Source of the DNA: Prevotella sp.
Lineage (GTDB): Bacteria > Bacteroidota > Bacteroidia > Bacteroidales > Bacteroidaceae
Direction of reading: 5' to 3'
Length of the DNA: 64,000 nt
Assembly (NCBI GenBank): GCA_017413085.1
Contig: JAFPVC010000037.1
Location: 1-64,000, forward strand
A program made the position numbers and the translations under genes. This document shows positions 26,866 to 35,143 of this stretch, piece after piece; position 1 is the first letter of the stretch; each line of letters begins with the position of its first letter. The notes below the pieces were generated by a model that worked only from the letters and a program-made list of their open reading frames with translations, was not told the origin of the DNA and made no database searches.

Positions 26866-27515
26866 GAAAAGATCCTCGACCCTACCCTTACGTGGTTAGA
26901 GCCACACTCCTGGGCAAGCATATAGTCATGGCTCATTCCGTATGACTTTACGGTGAAGGCCTCTTCGCCTGCAAAATAGCTTTCCTTGAATTCTGCAAAC
27001 AATTTATCAGCCTCTGTAAACTCTCGCTTTACCACAGACATGTCATCAGTATTGCTTGCCATCATCATAATGCCGCATATACGAACATGCTGGCAGTCGC
27101 GCCATTCGCCATTATCAAGCATCTCACGACACTCCTGCGGAGTCATACCACTTTTTGTTTCCTCCTGAGCCAGATGCAACTCCAACAGTATGTCAATAAC
27201 CCGGCAGTTCTTTTCTGCCTGACGGTCTATTTCTTTCATGAGCTTCAGGGAGTCAACTGCCTCAATCATATCTATATATGGAGCAATGTACTTCACCTTA
27301 TTTGTCTGCAAATGACCGATGAAGTGCCATTTAATATCCTTAGGCAACGCCTCATACTTGACACGCAGTTCCTGCTCACGACTTTCGCCAAACACCCGCT
27401 GTCCCTCTGCGTATGCCTCTTCCACCGCAGATATGGGGTGATACTTGCTCACGGCAACCAGTTCCACTCCCTCGGCAAGAGACTCTCTTACCTCCTTCAG
27501 ATTATCCTTTATCAT
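26862..27515 (-). CDS. yggS: YggS-family PLP homeostasis protein
   Basis: A 217-residue single-domain protein with a PLP barrel. Lys24 in LVAVSKYHP is the expected PLP lysine; WHFIGHLQTNKVK and CGSNHVRVGSRIF match the family's ligand loops (normally GSTMVRIG). Members balance free pyridoxal phosphate and affect amino-acid metabolism but have no known enzymatic reaction. It lies 12 bases after DUF4494 and overlaps tamB by four. Confidence 0.92.
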   Translation of the reverse strand: MIKDNLKEVRESLAEGVELVAVSKYHPISAVEEAYAEGQRVFGESREQELRVKYEALPKDIKWHFIGHLQTNKVKYIAPYIDMIEAVDSLKLMKEIDRQAEKNCRVIDILLELHLAQEETKSGMTPQECREMLDNGEWRDCQHVRICGIMMMASNTDDMSVVKREFTEADKLFAEFKESYFAGEEAFTVKSYGMSHDYMLAQECGSNHVRVGSRIFS

Positions 27516-27527
27516 CTGTCCGCTATT

Positions 27528-28073
27528 CTAAGCCTCTTCGGCATTTTCCTGTGATTGTTGCAACTCCGCATTTAGCGCATCCTCATATTCCGGACGGTCA
27601 TCCGGCTCCTGCATTGGTTTCTTCTTCGTTCCGTCATGCTCAAACACATCCATGAATGATGTCTCGACTATTGAAGAAAGCCTCCAGTCCTGCATACCGG
27701 TGTTCATTACCTCTTCTACATTCTTCACTGCATTCTGCAGAGTATTTCCCTGCACAAGATAATTCACTGCCGACAGTTTTTCCTTTCCGCTCTTCTCGTC
27801 AAGTATGATAAACTGCAGTTTCACCTTATACCACCTGTCGTCACCAGGATTGTCGGTAAAGAATATCTCACTGTATGGTGCTTTTTTTATATCTGTAATT
27901 TTATAGTCACCAGTGATGTAGGCGCTCATTTCCTCCGTAATGGACTCTTCGGCCTCTGTGAACGACAAGGCATCTACCACGTATGCCTCAGACACTTTCT
28001 TCTGTGTGCCGTCCTCCATCATCTTCTCATATCTAACTTTGGTTTCAAACCATTCTGCGGATCTTGATCTCAT
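27528..28073 (-). CDS. DUF4494 protein
   Basis: A 181-residue soluble protein. RSAEWFETKVRYEKMMEDG, SFTEAEESITEEM and WYKVKLQFIILDEKSGKEK match DUF4494, a family of unknown function found almost only in Bacteroidales. The C-terminus is acidic and Gln-rich without predicted structure. No signal peptide is seen, so it is probably cytoplasmic. It stands in an operon-like run between purN and yggS. Confidence 0.82.
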   Translation of the reverse strand: MRSRSAEWFETKVRYEKMMEDGTQKKVSEAYVVDALSFTEAEESITEEMSAYITGDYKITDIKKAPYSEIFFTDNPGDDRWYKVKLQFIILDEKSGKEKLSAVNYLVQGNTLQNAVKNVEEVMNTGMQDWRLSSIVETSFMDVFEHDGTKKKPMQEPDDRPEYEDALNAELQQSQENAEEA

Positions 28074-28111
28074 TTTTTAATTTCAAAAATATATAATTCA
28101 AAAAAATTCTA

Positions 28112-28675
28112 TTACCCTAATACTCTCTCTATAACTTGCGGAAAGTTTTCCTGTTCCAGCACGTGTATCTTCTGTTCTATGTCCTCAATTGTGTCATTAG
28201 GTGTCAGCTGAGTCTTAAACTGCTCTATAATCTGACCACCGTCAATCACATTGTTCACATAATGAACTGTGATGCCTGTTTCGGTCTCCCCGGCTGCTTT
28301 TACAGCCTCATGCACGTGATGTCCATACATTCCCTTGCCGCCATATTTTGGCAACAATGCCGGATGCAGGTTGATAATCCTGTTCGGATATGCCTCTATC
28401 AAGTAATCAGGCACTTTCAGCAGGAATCCTGCCAGAATGATGTAGTCGCAATCCTTAACCTGCTTAAGCACATACTGCGGCTCATCATTAAACTGCTGAC
28501 GCGTAATGACCATGTTCTTTACACCGAGATTCTCTGCACGCGTCAGAGCATACGCATCAGCACGATTGCTTATAACCACGCCAATATTGACATCGTCATT
28601 ATTCTTAAAATAGCGTATTATGTTCTCACAGTTAGTGCCGCTCCCACTAACGAATATTGCTAAATTATGCTTCAT
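28112..28675 (-). CDS. purN: Phosphoribosylglycinamide formyltransferase
   Basis: Third step of purine synthesis: transfers formyl from 10-formyltetrahydrofolate to GAR. All three catalytic residues are visible: Asn102 and His104 in INLHPALLPKYGG, and Asp145 in NNVIDGGQII. The phosphate loop FVSGSGTNCENI is at the N-terminus. At 187 residues it is a little shorter than E. coli PurN (212). It lies three bases after aroC; purM of the same pathway is at 32715 on the other strand. Confidence 0.95.
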   Translation of the reverse strand: MKHNLAIFVSGSGTNCENIIRYFKNNDDVNIGVVISNRADAYALTRAENLGVKNMVITRQQFNDEPQYVLKQVKDCDYIILAGFLLKVPDYLIEAYPNRIINLHPALLPKYGGKGMYGHHVHEAVKAAGETETGITVHYVNNVIDGGQIIEQFKTQLTPNDTIEDIEQKIHVLEQENFPQVIERVLG

Positions 28676-28678
28676 GAA

Positions 28679-29773
28679 CTATGAATTGAAATTATGATTT
28701 TTACTTTCAGAATTACGCATCAAAACTGCGTCAAGTATTGTTATCGCCGCCATGGCTTCCACTATCGGCACCGCTCTTGGCAACACACATGGGTCATGCC
28801 GGCCGCGTGCTTTCAATATTGTCGGATTTCCATCCATATCGATGGTGGGCTGTTCGCGTAACTGCGTTGCTACTGGCTTGAATGCCACGCGGAAATAGAT
28901 GTCCTCTCCGTTTGATATGCCACCTTGTATACCACCGCTGTTGTTTGTCAGCGTCTTTCCCTTACGCTCTGCAGTTACATCATACAAGTCATTCTGCTCG
29001 CTACCGCGTTTTTCCAGTCCGCTGAATCCCAAGCCATATTCAAAGCCCTTTGCCGCATTAATCGAGAGCATCGCGCTGCCAAGAAGCTGATGCAACTTGC
29101 CAAACTCTGGTTCACCCAATCCTACGGGACAGCCCTTCACTACTCCCGTAACGGTACCGCCGATGGTATCCCCAGCGGCCTTAACATCTCTTATGAGTGC
29201 CTCCATCTCCGAAGCCTTAACCATGTCTGGGCATCGCACAGCATTTGTCTCAATCAACGCCGGGTCATATTTCTTGTAATCTGTATCAAGGGCTATTCCG
29301 CCAACCTGTGAGGTATAGGCGTAAACCTCTATGCCCATTTGCCTGAGCACCAGTTTTGCAAACGCACCAGCCACACAGCGACTTATGGTAATGCGTGCCG
29401 ATGTGCGGCCGCCTCCACGGTAATCACGTATGCCATACTTCTGCTGATAGGTAAAGTCTGCATGTGACGGGCGAAAAAGGCAACGCATATTCTCGTAGTC
29501 CTGCGAATGTTGGTTGGTATTGCGTACAAGAAATCCTATGGGGCAACCTGTTGTCTTACCCTCAAACACGCCAGAGAGTATTTCAACCTTGTCAGCCTCT
29601 TTTCTGCCTGTAGTAATGTCGCTCTGGCCAGGACGGCGGCGATTCAGTTCTGCCTGTATGAAGTCCATGTCAACAGCCACGCCTGCCGGCATACCGTCAA
29701 TCACACCACCGATTCCCTCACCGTGGCTCTCGCCAAACGTCGTTATTCTGTATATTCTGCCGAATGTGTTCAT
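28679..29773 (-). CDS. aroC: Chorismate synthase
   Basis: Last common step of aromatic amino-acid synthesis, a flavin-dependent phosphate elimination from EPSP. The 364-residue chain begins [19 protein letters not shown], the family signature with the active-site His, and contains [24 protein letters not shown] and [14 protein letters not shown]. Length is normal. It is 15 bases after slyD. Confidence 0.97.
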   Translation of the reverse strand: MNTFGRIYRITTFGESHGEGIGGVIDGMPAGVAVDMDFIQAELNRRRPGQSDITTGRKEADKVEILSGVFEGKTTGCPIGFLVRNTNQHSQDYENMRCLFRPSHADFTYQQKYGIRDYRGGGRTSARITISRCVAGAFAKLVLRQMGIEVYAYTSQVGGIALDTDYKKYDPALIETNAVRCPDMVKASEMEALIRDVKAAGDTIGGTVTGVVKGCPVGLGEPEFGKLHQLLGSAMLSINAAKGFEYGLGFSGLEKRGSEQNDLYDVTAERKGKTLTNNSGGIQGGISNGEDIYFRVAFKPVATQLREQPTIDMDGNPTILKARGRHDPCVLPRAVPIVEAMAAITILDAVLMRNSESKNHNFNS

Positions 29774-29788
29774 CTTCCATCAAAATTA

Positions 29789-30397
29789 TCAATGGCAACC
29801 GCCACATCCGCCACCATTGCAATGTCCTTCTCCCTCACCATGACAGCCACCTTTTTCTTCTCCGTGGCAACCACCGTGACAGCCTCCGCCGCCACAACCA
29901 TGACAGCCACCACCAGACAGACTGTTCACCATCTGCTGAATCTCTTCATTTGTGGCTTCATGGCAGTCAATCACTTTGCCCTGAAACTGCAAGTCACAGC
30001 CTGCCAGGGGGTGGTTCAGGTCAACAGTAACCTTTGTATCGCCAACTTCTGTCACCTTTCCCATGAAGTTATTGCCGTCAGCATTCTGCAAAGGAATGAT
30101 GGCACCTTCGTATATCATCTCTGCAGCAAACTTGCCGTCAATGTTGAATATCTGCTTGTCAAGTTCAACCACGCGCTCCTTTACATACTCACCAAAAGCA
30201 TTTGCCTGCTGAACAGTGAAATCAAAGTCATCATCCTTGCCCAGTTTCTCTATCTGCAACTGAAACTCGGGTATCGTTGTACCAAATCCCGTTATGAACG
30301 TAAAGGGCTCCTGCGCCGTTACTTCCTCACTAAGCGTACGCTCACCATCTTTTATTGTATACAGCTTATATTCTACTGCATAAAAATTGTTTGTCAT
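29789..30397 (-). CDS. slyD: SlyD-like FKBP peptidyl-prolyl isomerase with metal-binding tail
   Basis: A 202-residue cytoplasmic isomerase/chaperone. The FKBP half has FITGFGTTIPEFQLQIEKLG and the inserted flap domain (about 70-125), then VDLNHPLAGCDLQFQGKV, as in SlyD. The last 45 residues or so are Gly/His/Cys only, with repeated CHG and GGC units, which in SlyD bind nickel, zinc or copper. The tail is built from near-identical short DNA repeats. It has no aspartate-rich substrate binding loss that I can see. Confidence 0.92.
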   Translation of the reverse strand: MTNNFYAVEYKLYTIKDGERTLSEEVTAQEPFTFITGFGTTIPEFQLQIEKLGKDDDFDFTVQQANAFGEYVKERVVELDKQIFNIDGKFAAEMIYEGAIIPLQNADGNNFMGKVTEVGDTKVTVDLNHPLAGCDLQFQGKVIDCHEATNEEIQQMVNSLSGGGCHGCGGGGCHGGCHGEEKGGCHGEGEGHCNGGGCGGCH

Positions 30398-30431
30398 TTC
30401 TTTTATAAACTTTTTTCTGCTTTATTAGTAT

Positions 30432-30508
30432 AGGTGGGTTCTAAAAATTCCCACAATTTAAATTAGCAAATTATTCGAATATCATTATGTCATATTTAGA
30501 ACCCACCT
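30432..30508. repeat. 14-bp inverted repeat, 77 bases end to end
   Basis: AGGTGGGTTCTAAA at 30432-30445 is matched by its exact reverse complement at 30495-30508, with 49 AT-rich bases between. It fills the space between the YARHG gene and slyD. No T run follows either arm, so it is not a typical terminator; it looks like a small MITE-like element or an RNA switch. Confidence 0.7.
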
Positions 30509-31693
30509 TTAGTCAAATCCTTGGCCAATCTTATGATTCATCACATCCTTGTCGGCCTTGGTGAAACCGCTCATGTCATCCTTGTATGAGGGGTCGGGCA
30601 TATACCAGAACAGGCTCTCAAAATATTTCTTCAGCTTGGCATCCTTGAACACATGCCCACGGTGGGCAAACGGCAGGTTACGGCATATACGCTGACGGAA
30701 AGCCTTGTCGGCCGGCACTACTGTATGATCACCGGCCACATCCGCCATATAAACATAAGTTGGACTTGACCTGTCATAGAATGCGCCATAATGGAATTCC
30801 CCGTCAACCGAGCCATAACAATAGTACTCGTCAGCTGAAGAAAAATGAAGTTCATGCTCCGCATCTGGTCTGAAATTAGCAACATGCATCTGTATCGCGC
30901 CATTGCGCATCGCTATTTCCCAACGTCCTTCCCCGAAGTTATCTCTTGACGGAAGGGTGCGCATCTTCATCAAACCGCTCTTCTTGACGAAACTGTTCCC
31001 TGCGCCAAAAATACCCTTGTCCATTATAAAGTGCTTGGCAGTGTTCTCTGCCTTTATGACCAACGTAAAGTCATCTATACGCTTATTAGCCCATCGGGCG
31101 GCAGGAGACAATTTGTAACTCAAAGCCCACGTCGTTCCTACGATAACCGACAGGCAATAAGAATACGTATGATGCACTACATTCATGCCTGGCTTGAAAC
31201 GGGCATTAAAATAATAGACATAATCGAACGACTTCTCCTCGCCCGTAGTCTTGTTGGTCAACGACATGCCCATACCATTGTCTACGTCGAAATTCCATTC
31301 GTTCACATTGATAATCTGCGGCAGTTCATTGTCGTTCGACACTGCCACAGCATTGCGGTGGCTTATCTTCTCACCGTTCATCTCCACACTGAAATTGTTT
31401 ATATAGGGATGCACGCCGCTTGGATAAAATTCATACGCGTCGTTATAAGGCGGTTCCGCCTCGAAACCCATCAACACTTCTCTGGCCACCTGCCCAGGGT
31501 TATAGAACTCATAATAGACATCGACATCCGCATAGCCATTATCACGCAACGAAATCGTAAGCACCTCTTTCTTCACGCTAATCTGCGTTTCCTGAAGGGG
31601 TACCAACTGATTACCAGAGGTGAAATACGTCCCATCGTTGGCCACTGCTGTCAGTGTGACCAAAAGCAGCAAACTAATTAATAAGTGTCTCAT
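30509..31693 (-). CDS. Exported protein with C-terminal YARHG domain
   Basis: A 394-residue exported protein from the preferred ATG at 31691-31693, which starts a good signal peptide (HLLISLLLLVTLTAVAND). The body (about 20-300) is beta-rich with no family I can name. It resembles DUF4424-type exported proteins: VYYEFYNPGQVAREVLMGFEAEPPYND. Residues about 335-380 (FRQRICRNLPFAHRGHVF, KKYFESLFWYMPDPSY) match the YARHG domain, an extracellular module of unknown function; here the usual YARHG reads FAHRGH. A 13-codon upstream extension is possible. Confidence 0.6.
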   Translation of the reverse strand: MRHLLISLLLLVTLTAVANDGTYFTSGNQLVPLQETQISVKKEVLTISLRDNGYADVDVYYEFYNPGQVAREVLMGFEAEPPYNDAYEFYPSGVHPYINNFSVEMNGEKISHRNAVAVSNDNELPQIINVNEWNFDVDNGMGMSLTNKTTGEEKSFDYVYYFNARFKPGMNVVHHTYSYCLSVIVGTTWALSYKLSPAARWANKRIDDFTLVIKAENTAKHFIMDKGIFGAGNSFVKKSGLMKMRTLPSRDNFGEGRWEIAMRNGAIQMHVANFRPDAEHELHFSSADEYYCYGSVDGEFHYGAFYDRSSPTYVYMADVAGDHTVVPADKAFRQRICRNLPFAHRGHVFKDAKLKKYFESLFWYMPDPSYKDDMSGFTKADKDVMNHKIGQGFD

Positions 31694-31743
31694 ATTCTCA
31701 GCAATTTCATTTCTACAGTTTTTACTTGGCACTTAACCAACTG

Positions 31744-31751
31744 CAAAGGTA
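31744..31751 (-). promoter_or_regulatory. Probable -7 box of the YARHG gene
   Basis: TACCTTTG on the minus strand matches the -7 consensus and lies about 50 bases before the start codon. The -33 region reads TTGC rather than TTTG, so the match is partial. Confidence 0.5.
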
Positions 31752-31776
31752 CTTATATTTTTTTATATATGCAATT

Positions 31777-31839
31777 TTGACAAGCGTCAATTAACAAGTT
31801 TTGACACTTGTCAAGAAAACTGTGTGCGCACACAGTTTT
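31777..31839. repeat. Pair of palindromes
   Basis: TTGACAAG (31777-31784) and CTTGTCAA (31807-31814) form an inverted repeat with 22 bases between. Directly after it, 31816-31839 is a perfect 24-base palindrome (AAAACTGTGTGC and its complement). The second could be a factorless terminator or a protein binding site between divergent promoters. Confidence 0.75.
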
Positions 31840-31851
31840 TTGTAGAAATGC

Positions 31852-31882
31852 TTTGCGAAGTAAAGAGAAAGCAGTAATTTTG
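31852..31882 (+). promoter_or_regulatory. Promoter in the large intergenic region
   Basis: TTTG at 31852-31855, 19 bases, TAATTTTG at 31875-31882: a full consensus promoter. No protein gene follows for over 800 bases; a strong terminator follows at 32013-32069. Confidence 0.78.
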
Positions 31883-31884
31883 CA

Positions 31885-32069
31885 CTTGCAAACTCGCAGG
31901 AGCGACCGTGGGCCAGCTTACGCAGATACTCACTGTTTGCTTCATGCGAAAAAGCACTCGCAAACTCGCATAAGAAAAGTTTATAAAAGGAGATTATTTT
32001 TTAAGGTGGGTGGTCCGCTTCGGTTCTTATTGACAGCTTTATGTTGTTAGTAATGCCAAGCGGACTTTT
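31885..32069 (+). ncRNA. Candidate small RNA, about 185 nt, family unknown
   Basis: Defined by the promoter at 31852-31882 and the terminator hairpin at 32013-32069. Inside, GCAAAC (31888) can pair with GTTTGC (31935), TCGC/GCGA form a short hairpin at about 31895, and a 17-base element GCACTYGCAAACTCGCA occurs twice (31882 and 31954) with one difference. The only small reading frame with a good look is nine residues (31944-31973, MRKSTRKLA). It does not show the features of tmRNA, RNase P RNA, 4.5S RNA or 6S RNA. The exact start is not known. Confidence 0.5.
32013..32069 (+). terminator. Long-hairpin terminator of the candidate small RNA
   Basis: GTCCGCTT (32013-32020) pairs with AAGCGGAC (32058-32065); GG pairs with CC; then 32027-32037 pairs with 32043-32053 over 11 bases including three G-U pairs, closing on a five-base loop. 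TTTT follows. The double-length stem is longer than a typical terminator and may be part of the functional RNA. Confidence 0.72.
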
Positions 32070-32625
32070 CCATTGATACAACTTTACATTTTGTCACAAT
32101 AATCGCCAATCCTCTTACAATTTGATTTTTACAACCCACGAAATACGCGCTTATTTGAAAACTTTTTTCAAACGATTATGTACAGGCGCAAATATCGCGA
32201 TTTCGCCAACACGCTAACAAATAAGGACTTACACTTCCACCCATTAGACAGGCATTGCAATCAGCACCTGATTACATTGCAATCGAGACTTGATTACATT
32301 GCAATCGGGACTTGATTACGATGTAATCAGGCCCAAATCAGAAGGCAAAAGCACGCTAATTACGATGCAATATGGTACAAATTCCAGCAAAGAACAGATT
32401 TGAAGCATAAAAAAACACTATACAGTCACCACAAAAAGCCTCAAATTCACATTAGAGTTCTCTAAAAGCCCATCCAAACACGAGAGTACTAAAAATGACA
32501 CTCTGTAAACCAAACAAGTAGTTTTGCTTACACTTTGCTCAATACAGGCTCAAACCTAATGGTGCAGAACAATATAAACAAATAAACGCTAAATGAGCAA
32601 GGTGAGTAAAAATGTTGCAAAGAAA
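32070..32625. other. Intergenic stretch without recognised gene
   Basis: About 550 bases with no convincing reading frame on either strand. It holds a 23-base imperfect palindrome at 32185-32207 (GGCG...CGCC around TCGCGA), the 22-bp tandem repeat at 32254-32319, and plain AT-rich sequence after that. I see no promoter until 32626. Confidence 0.6.
32254..32319. repeat. Three tandem 22-bp repeats
   Basis: Units begin at 32254, 32276 and 32298 and share ATTGCAATC and TGATTAC, with differences only in the four or five bases between. Degenerate half-copies continue at 32320 (GATGTAATC) and 32359 (ATTACGATGCAAT). Across each junction GATTACATTGCAATC is an imperfect palindrome, so the array could bind a dimeric protein every two helical turns. 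Confidence 0.85.
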
Positions 32626-32657
32626 TTTGCTCGTTACACGAAAATTTATTAACTTTG
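32626..32657 (+). promoter_or_regulatory. Promoter of the purM operon
   Basis: TTTG at 32626-32629, 20 bases, TAACTTTG at 32650-32657, an exact consensus match. purM starts 57 bases further on. Confidence 0.8.
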
Positions 32658-32714
32658 CACTTAATATACATATTTAATACGAAAGAAAAACCCGTCAACT
32701 GATACATTCCAACT

Positions 32715-33878
32715 ATGGACAACAGATACATGATGCGTGGCGTAAGCGCTGCCAAAGAAGATGTACACAACGCTATCAAGAACATTGACAAGGGTATATT
32801 CCCACAGGCTTTCTGCAAGATTATACCTGACATTCTTGGTGGCAATCCCGATTATTGCAACATCATGCATGCCGATGGTGCCGGTACGAAATCAAGCCTT
32901 GCCTATATGTATTGGAAGGAAACCGGCGACTTGTCTGTATGGAAGGGCATTGCACAGGATGCCCTCATCATGAACACCGACGACCTGCTATGCGTTGGTG
33001 CCGTAGACAATATTCTCGTCAGCTCAACGATAGGCCGCAACAAGATGCTGGTGCCAGGCGAGGTTATCTCCGCCATCATCAACGGCACTGACGAACTGCT
33101 TGCAGAAATGCGCGAGATGGGCGTTGGCATATACGCTACTGGCGGTGAGACAGCCGACGTGGGCGATTTGACACGCACAATCATCGTAGACTCTACAGTG
33201 ACATGCCGCATGAAGCGCAGTGACGTCATTGACAATGCCAACATTCGTCCTGGCGATGTCATCGTTGGCTTGGCAAGTTTCGGACAGGCTACATACGAAA
33301 AGGAATATAACGGCGGCATGGGCAGCAACGGACTGACATCTGCACGCCATGACGTATTCTCAAAATACTATGCAGAGAAATATCCGGAAAGCTATGACCA
33401 CGCTGTACCAGAGGAGCTCGTTTACTCTGGCGGTTGCCGTTTTGAGGACAAAGTGGAAGGCGCACCTGTGAATGCAGGAAAACTGGTACTCTCACCCACC
33501 CGAACATACGCACCGGTTATCAAACGTATACTTGATGAGATGCGCACTGAAATTCATGGTATGGTGCATTGCACGGGTGGTGCACAGACTAAGGTGCTGC
33601 ATTTTGTCAGCGACAACTGTCGCGTGATAAAAGATAATATGTTCCCTGTGCCACCACTGTTCAAGTTGATACACGAGCAGAGCGGAACAGACTGGAAGGA
33701 GATGTACAAGGTCTTCAACATGGGACACCGCATGGAAATCTATGTTGACAAGAGTCAGGCACAGAAGGTTATCGAGATAAGCAAGAGTTTCAATATTGAT
33801 GCACAGATAGTCGGCCACATCGAGGAAGGCGCGAAATCTCTGACCATCAAGAGCGAGTATGGAGAGTTCAACTACTAA
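32715..33878 (+). CDS. purM: Phosphoribosylformylglycinamidine cyclo-ligase (AIR synthase)
   Basis: Fifth step of purine synthesis: ATP-dependent closure of FGAM to AIR. The 387-residue chain has the AIRS fold: HADGAGTKSSLAYMYW with the nucleotide-binding Asp and Lys, DDLLCVGA, and GIYATGGETADVGDLTRT with the Gly-rich turn. It is longer than E. coli PurM (345) and of the Bacteroidetes type, with an extension in the C-terminal half. It starts a ten-gene co-directional run. Confidence 0.9.
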   Translation: MDNRYMMRGVSAAKEDVHNAIKNIDKGIFPQAFCKIIPDILGGNPDYCNIMHADGAGTKSSLAYMYWKETGDLSVWKGIAQDALIMNTDDLLCVGAVDNILVSSTIGRNKMLVPGEVISAIINGTDELLAEMREMGVGIYATGGETADVGDLTRTIIVDSTVTCRMKRSDVIDNANIRPGDVIVGLASFGQATYEKEYNGGMGSNGLTSARHDVFSKYYAEKYPESYDHAVPEELVYSGGCRFEDKVEGAPVNAGKLVLSPTRTYAPVIKRILDEMRTEIHGMVHCTGGAQTKVLHFVSDNCRVIKDNMFPVPPLFKLIHEQSGTDWKEMYKVFNMGHRMEIYVDKSQAQKVIEISKSFNIDAQIVGHIEEGAKSLTIKSEYGEFNY

Positions 33879-33886
33879 AAAACGAC

Positions 33887-34996
33887 ATGGACAATAACAG
33901 CATACTACAGAAACTCGACGGACTTGAAGCAAGATACGAGGAGGTGACAACACTGATCACCGACCCGTCGGTAATAGCCGACCAGCAGCGTTTCGTGAAA
34001 CTCACTAGAGAACACAAAGACCTTGGTGACATCATGAACATACGCAAACGCTACATCAATTGCCTTGAGGCTATAAGCGAGGCTAAGGACATCATAATGA
34101 ACGAGGCTGACCCTGAGATGAAGGAGATGGCCCGCGAACAACTCAGTGAAAACGAGGCTGCGCTGCCTGCACTGGAAGAAGAGGTCAAGGTGGCTCTTGT
34201 GCCGAAAGACCCAGAGGACGCCAAGAACGTACAGATGGAGATTCGCGCAGGAACGGGGGGTGATGAGGCTTGTCTCTTTGCCGGCGACCTGTTCAACATG
34301 TATAAGCGTTTCTGCGATTCCAAAGGTTGGAACCTCAGCGTCACCGATGCCAATGAAGGTGCTGTGGGTGGCTTCAAGGAAATAGACTTTGCCATCAGTG
34401 GTGACAACGTGTATGGAACGTTGAAATATGAATCGGGCGTGCACCGCGTGCAGCGCGTTCCCGTAACGGAAAGCAACGGACGCATGCAGACATCTGCCGC
34501 TACCGTAGCAGTACTGCCAGAGGCAGAGCCATTCGACGTGCAGATAAACGAAGGCGAGATAAAATGGGATACATTCCGTTCATCAGGTGCCGGCGGCCAG
34601 AATGTGAACAAGGTGGAGTCTGGAGTACGAGCACGATATATGTGGAAAAATCCAAATACGGGTGAGGTGGAGGAAATTCTCATAGAGTGTACGGAAACGC
34701 GTGACCAGCCAAAAAACAAGGAACGCGCACTATCGCGCCTGCGTACGTATATATATGACCGCGAGCATCAGAAATACATGGATGACATCGCAAACCGACG
34801 CAAGACTCTCGTGTCAACAGGCGACCGCTCTGCGAAGATACGAACATACAATTTCCCACAGGGACGTGTGACCGATCACCGCATCGGCTTCACCACACAT
34901 GACCTTAACGGGTTCCTCGGAGGCGACATACAACAGATGATTGACGCACTGACCGTTGCCGAAAATGCAGAACGCATGAAAGAGGCGGAACTGTAG
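33887..34996 (+). CDS. prfA: Peptide chain release factor 1
   Basis: Ends translation at UAA and UAG. The stop-codon reading tripeptide Pro192-Val-Thr194 lies in HRVQRVPVTESNGR, and the peptidyl hydrolysis motif Gly236-Gly-Gln238 in SSGAGGQNVNKVESG. With PVT rather than SPF it is RF1, not RF2. Length (369) is normal. It begins eight bases after purM. Confidence 0.97.
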   Translation: MDNNSILQKLDGLEARYEEVTTLITDPSVIADQQRFVKLTREHKDLGDIMNIRKRYINCLEAISEAKDIIMNEADPEMKEMAREQLSENEAALPALEEEVKVALVPKDPEDAKNVQMEIRAGTGGDEACLFAGDLFNMYKRFCDSKGWNLSVTDANEGAVGGFKEIDFAISGDNVYGTLKYESGVHRVQRVPVTESNGRMQTSAATVAVLPEAEPFDVQINEGEIKWDTFRSSGAGGQNVNKVESGVRARYMWKNPNTGEVEEILIECTETRDQPKNKERALSRLRTYIYDREHQKYMDDIANRRKTLVSTGDRSAKIRTYNFPQGRVTDHRIGFTTHDLNGFLGGDIQQMIDALTVAENAERMKEAEL

Positions 34997-35064
34997 GAAA
35001 ATGAAAGAATGGAAGAATGGATAAATTAAAGAATGGAGAAATGGAAGTTCCAACTGAACAGAAC

Positions 35065-35139
35065 TTCAATTCTTAAATTCTTCAATTTTTCAACTCTTCA
35101 ACTCTTCAATTTTTCAATTCTTAAATTTTTAAATTCTAA
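35065..35139. repeat. Pyrimidine-rich low-complexity repeat
   Basis: A run of TTCAAYTCTTCAA- and AATTCTTAAATT-like units fills the space before the 50-residue protein. Just upstream (34999-35045) is a purine-rich complement-like stretch built of GAATGG and AAGAATGG units. The two could pair loosely in RNA. Confidence 0.7.
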
Positions 35140-35143
35140 AAAA

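Noticed and set aside
26869-27554. Plus-strand frame of 155 codons at 27087-27554 over yggS
   Set aside because: Antisense to a protein with a clear PLP-lysine motif; no support of its own.
29507-30433. Long plus-strand frame (308 codons) across the aroC-slyD region
   Set aside because: It lies antisense to chorismate synthase and SlyD, which both show complete family motifs. Its composition (Cys, His, Tyr and Leu rich, no family signature) is that of a shadow frame.
31031-31681. Plus-strand frame of 216 codons over the YARHG gene
   Set aside because: Antisense to an exported protein with signal peptide and domain. No promoter or family signature supports it.
31808-32050. Possible 80-residue protein in the large intergenic region
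   Set aside because: It starts within the palindrome, before the promoter there, and the translation is rich in Arg, Cys and His, with no family resemblance. A non-coding RNA explains the region better.
31885-32069. Small RNA as 6S RNA, 4.5S RNA, tmRNA or RNase P RNA
   Set aside because: The ends do not pair as in 6S RNA, no GGAAGCAGCC-like SRP loop is seen, there is no tag peptide or tRNA-like end, and it is too short for RNase P RNA.
32254-32319. 22-bp repeats as a short CRISPR array
   Set aside because: The units are directly adjacent with no spacers, and there are no cas genes. They are a tandem repeat.
32070-32330. Chromosome replication origin
   Set aside because: I found no cluster of DnaA boxes (TTATNCACA type), and no dnaA or dnaN gene is near.
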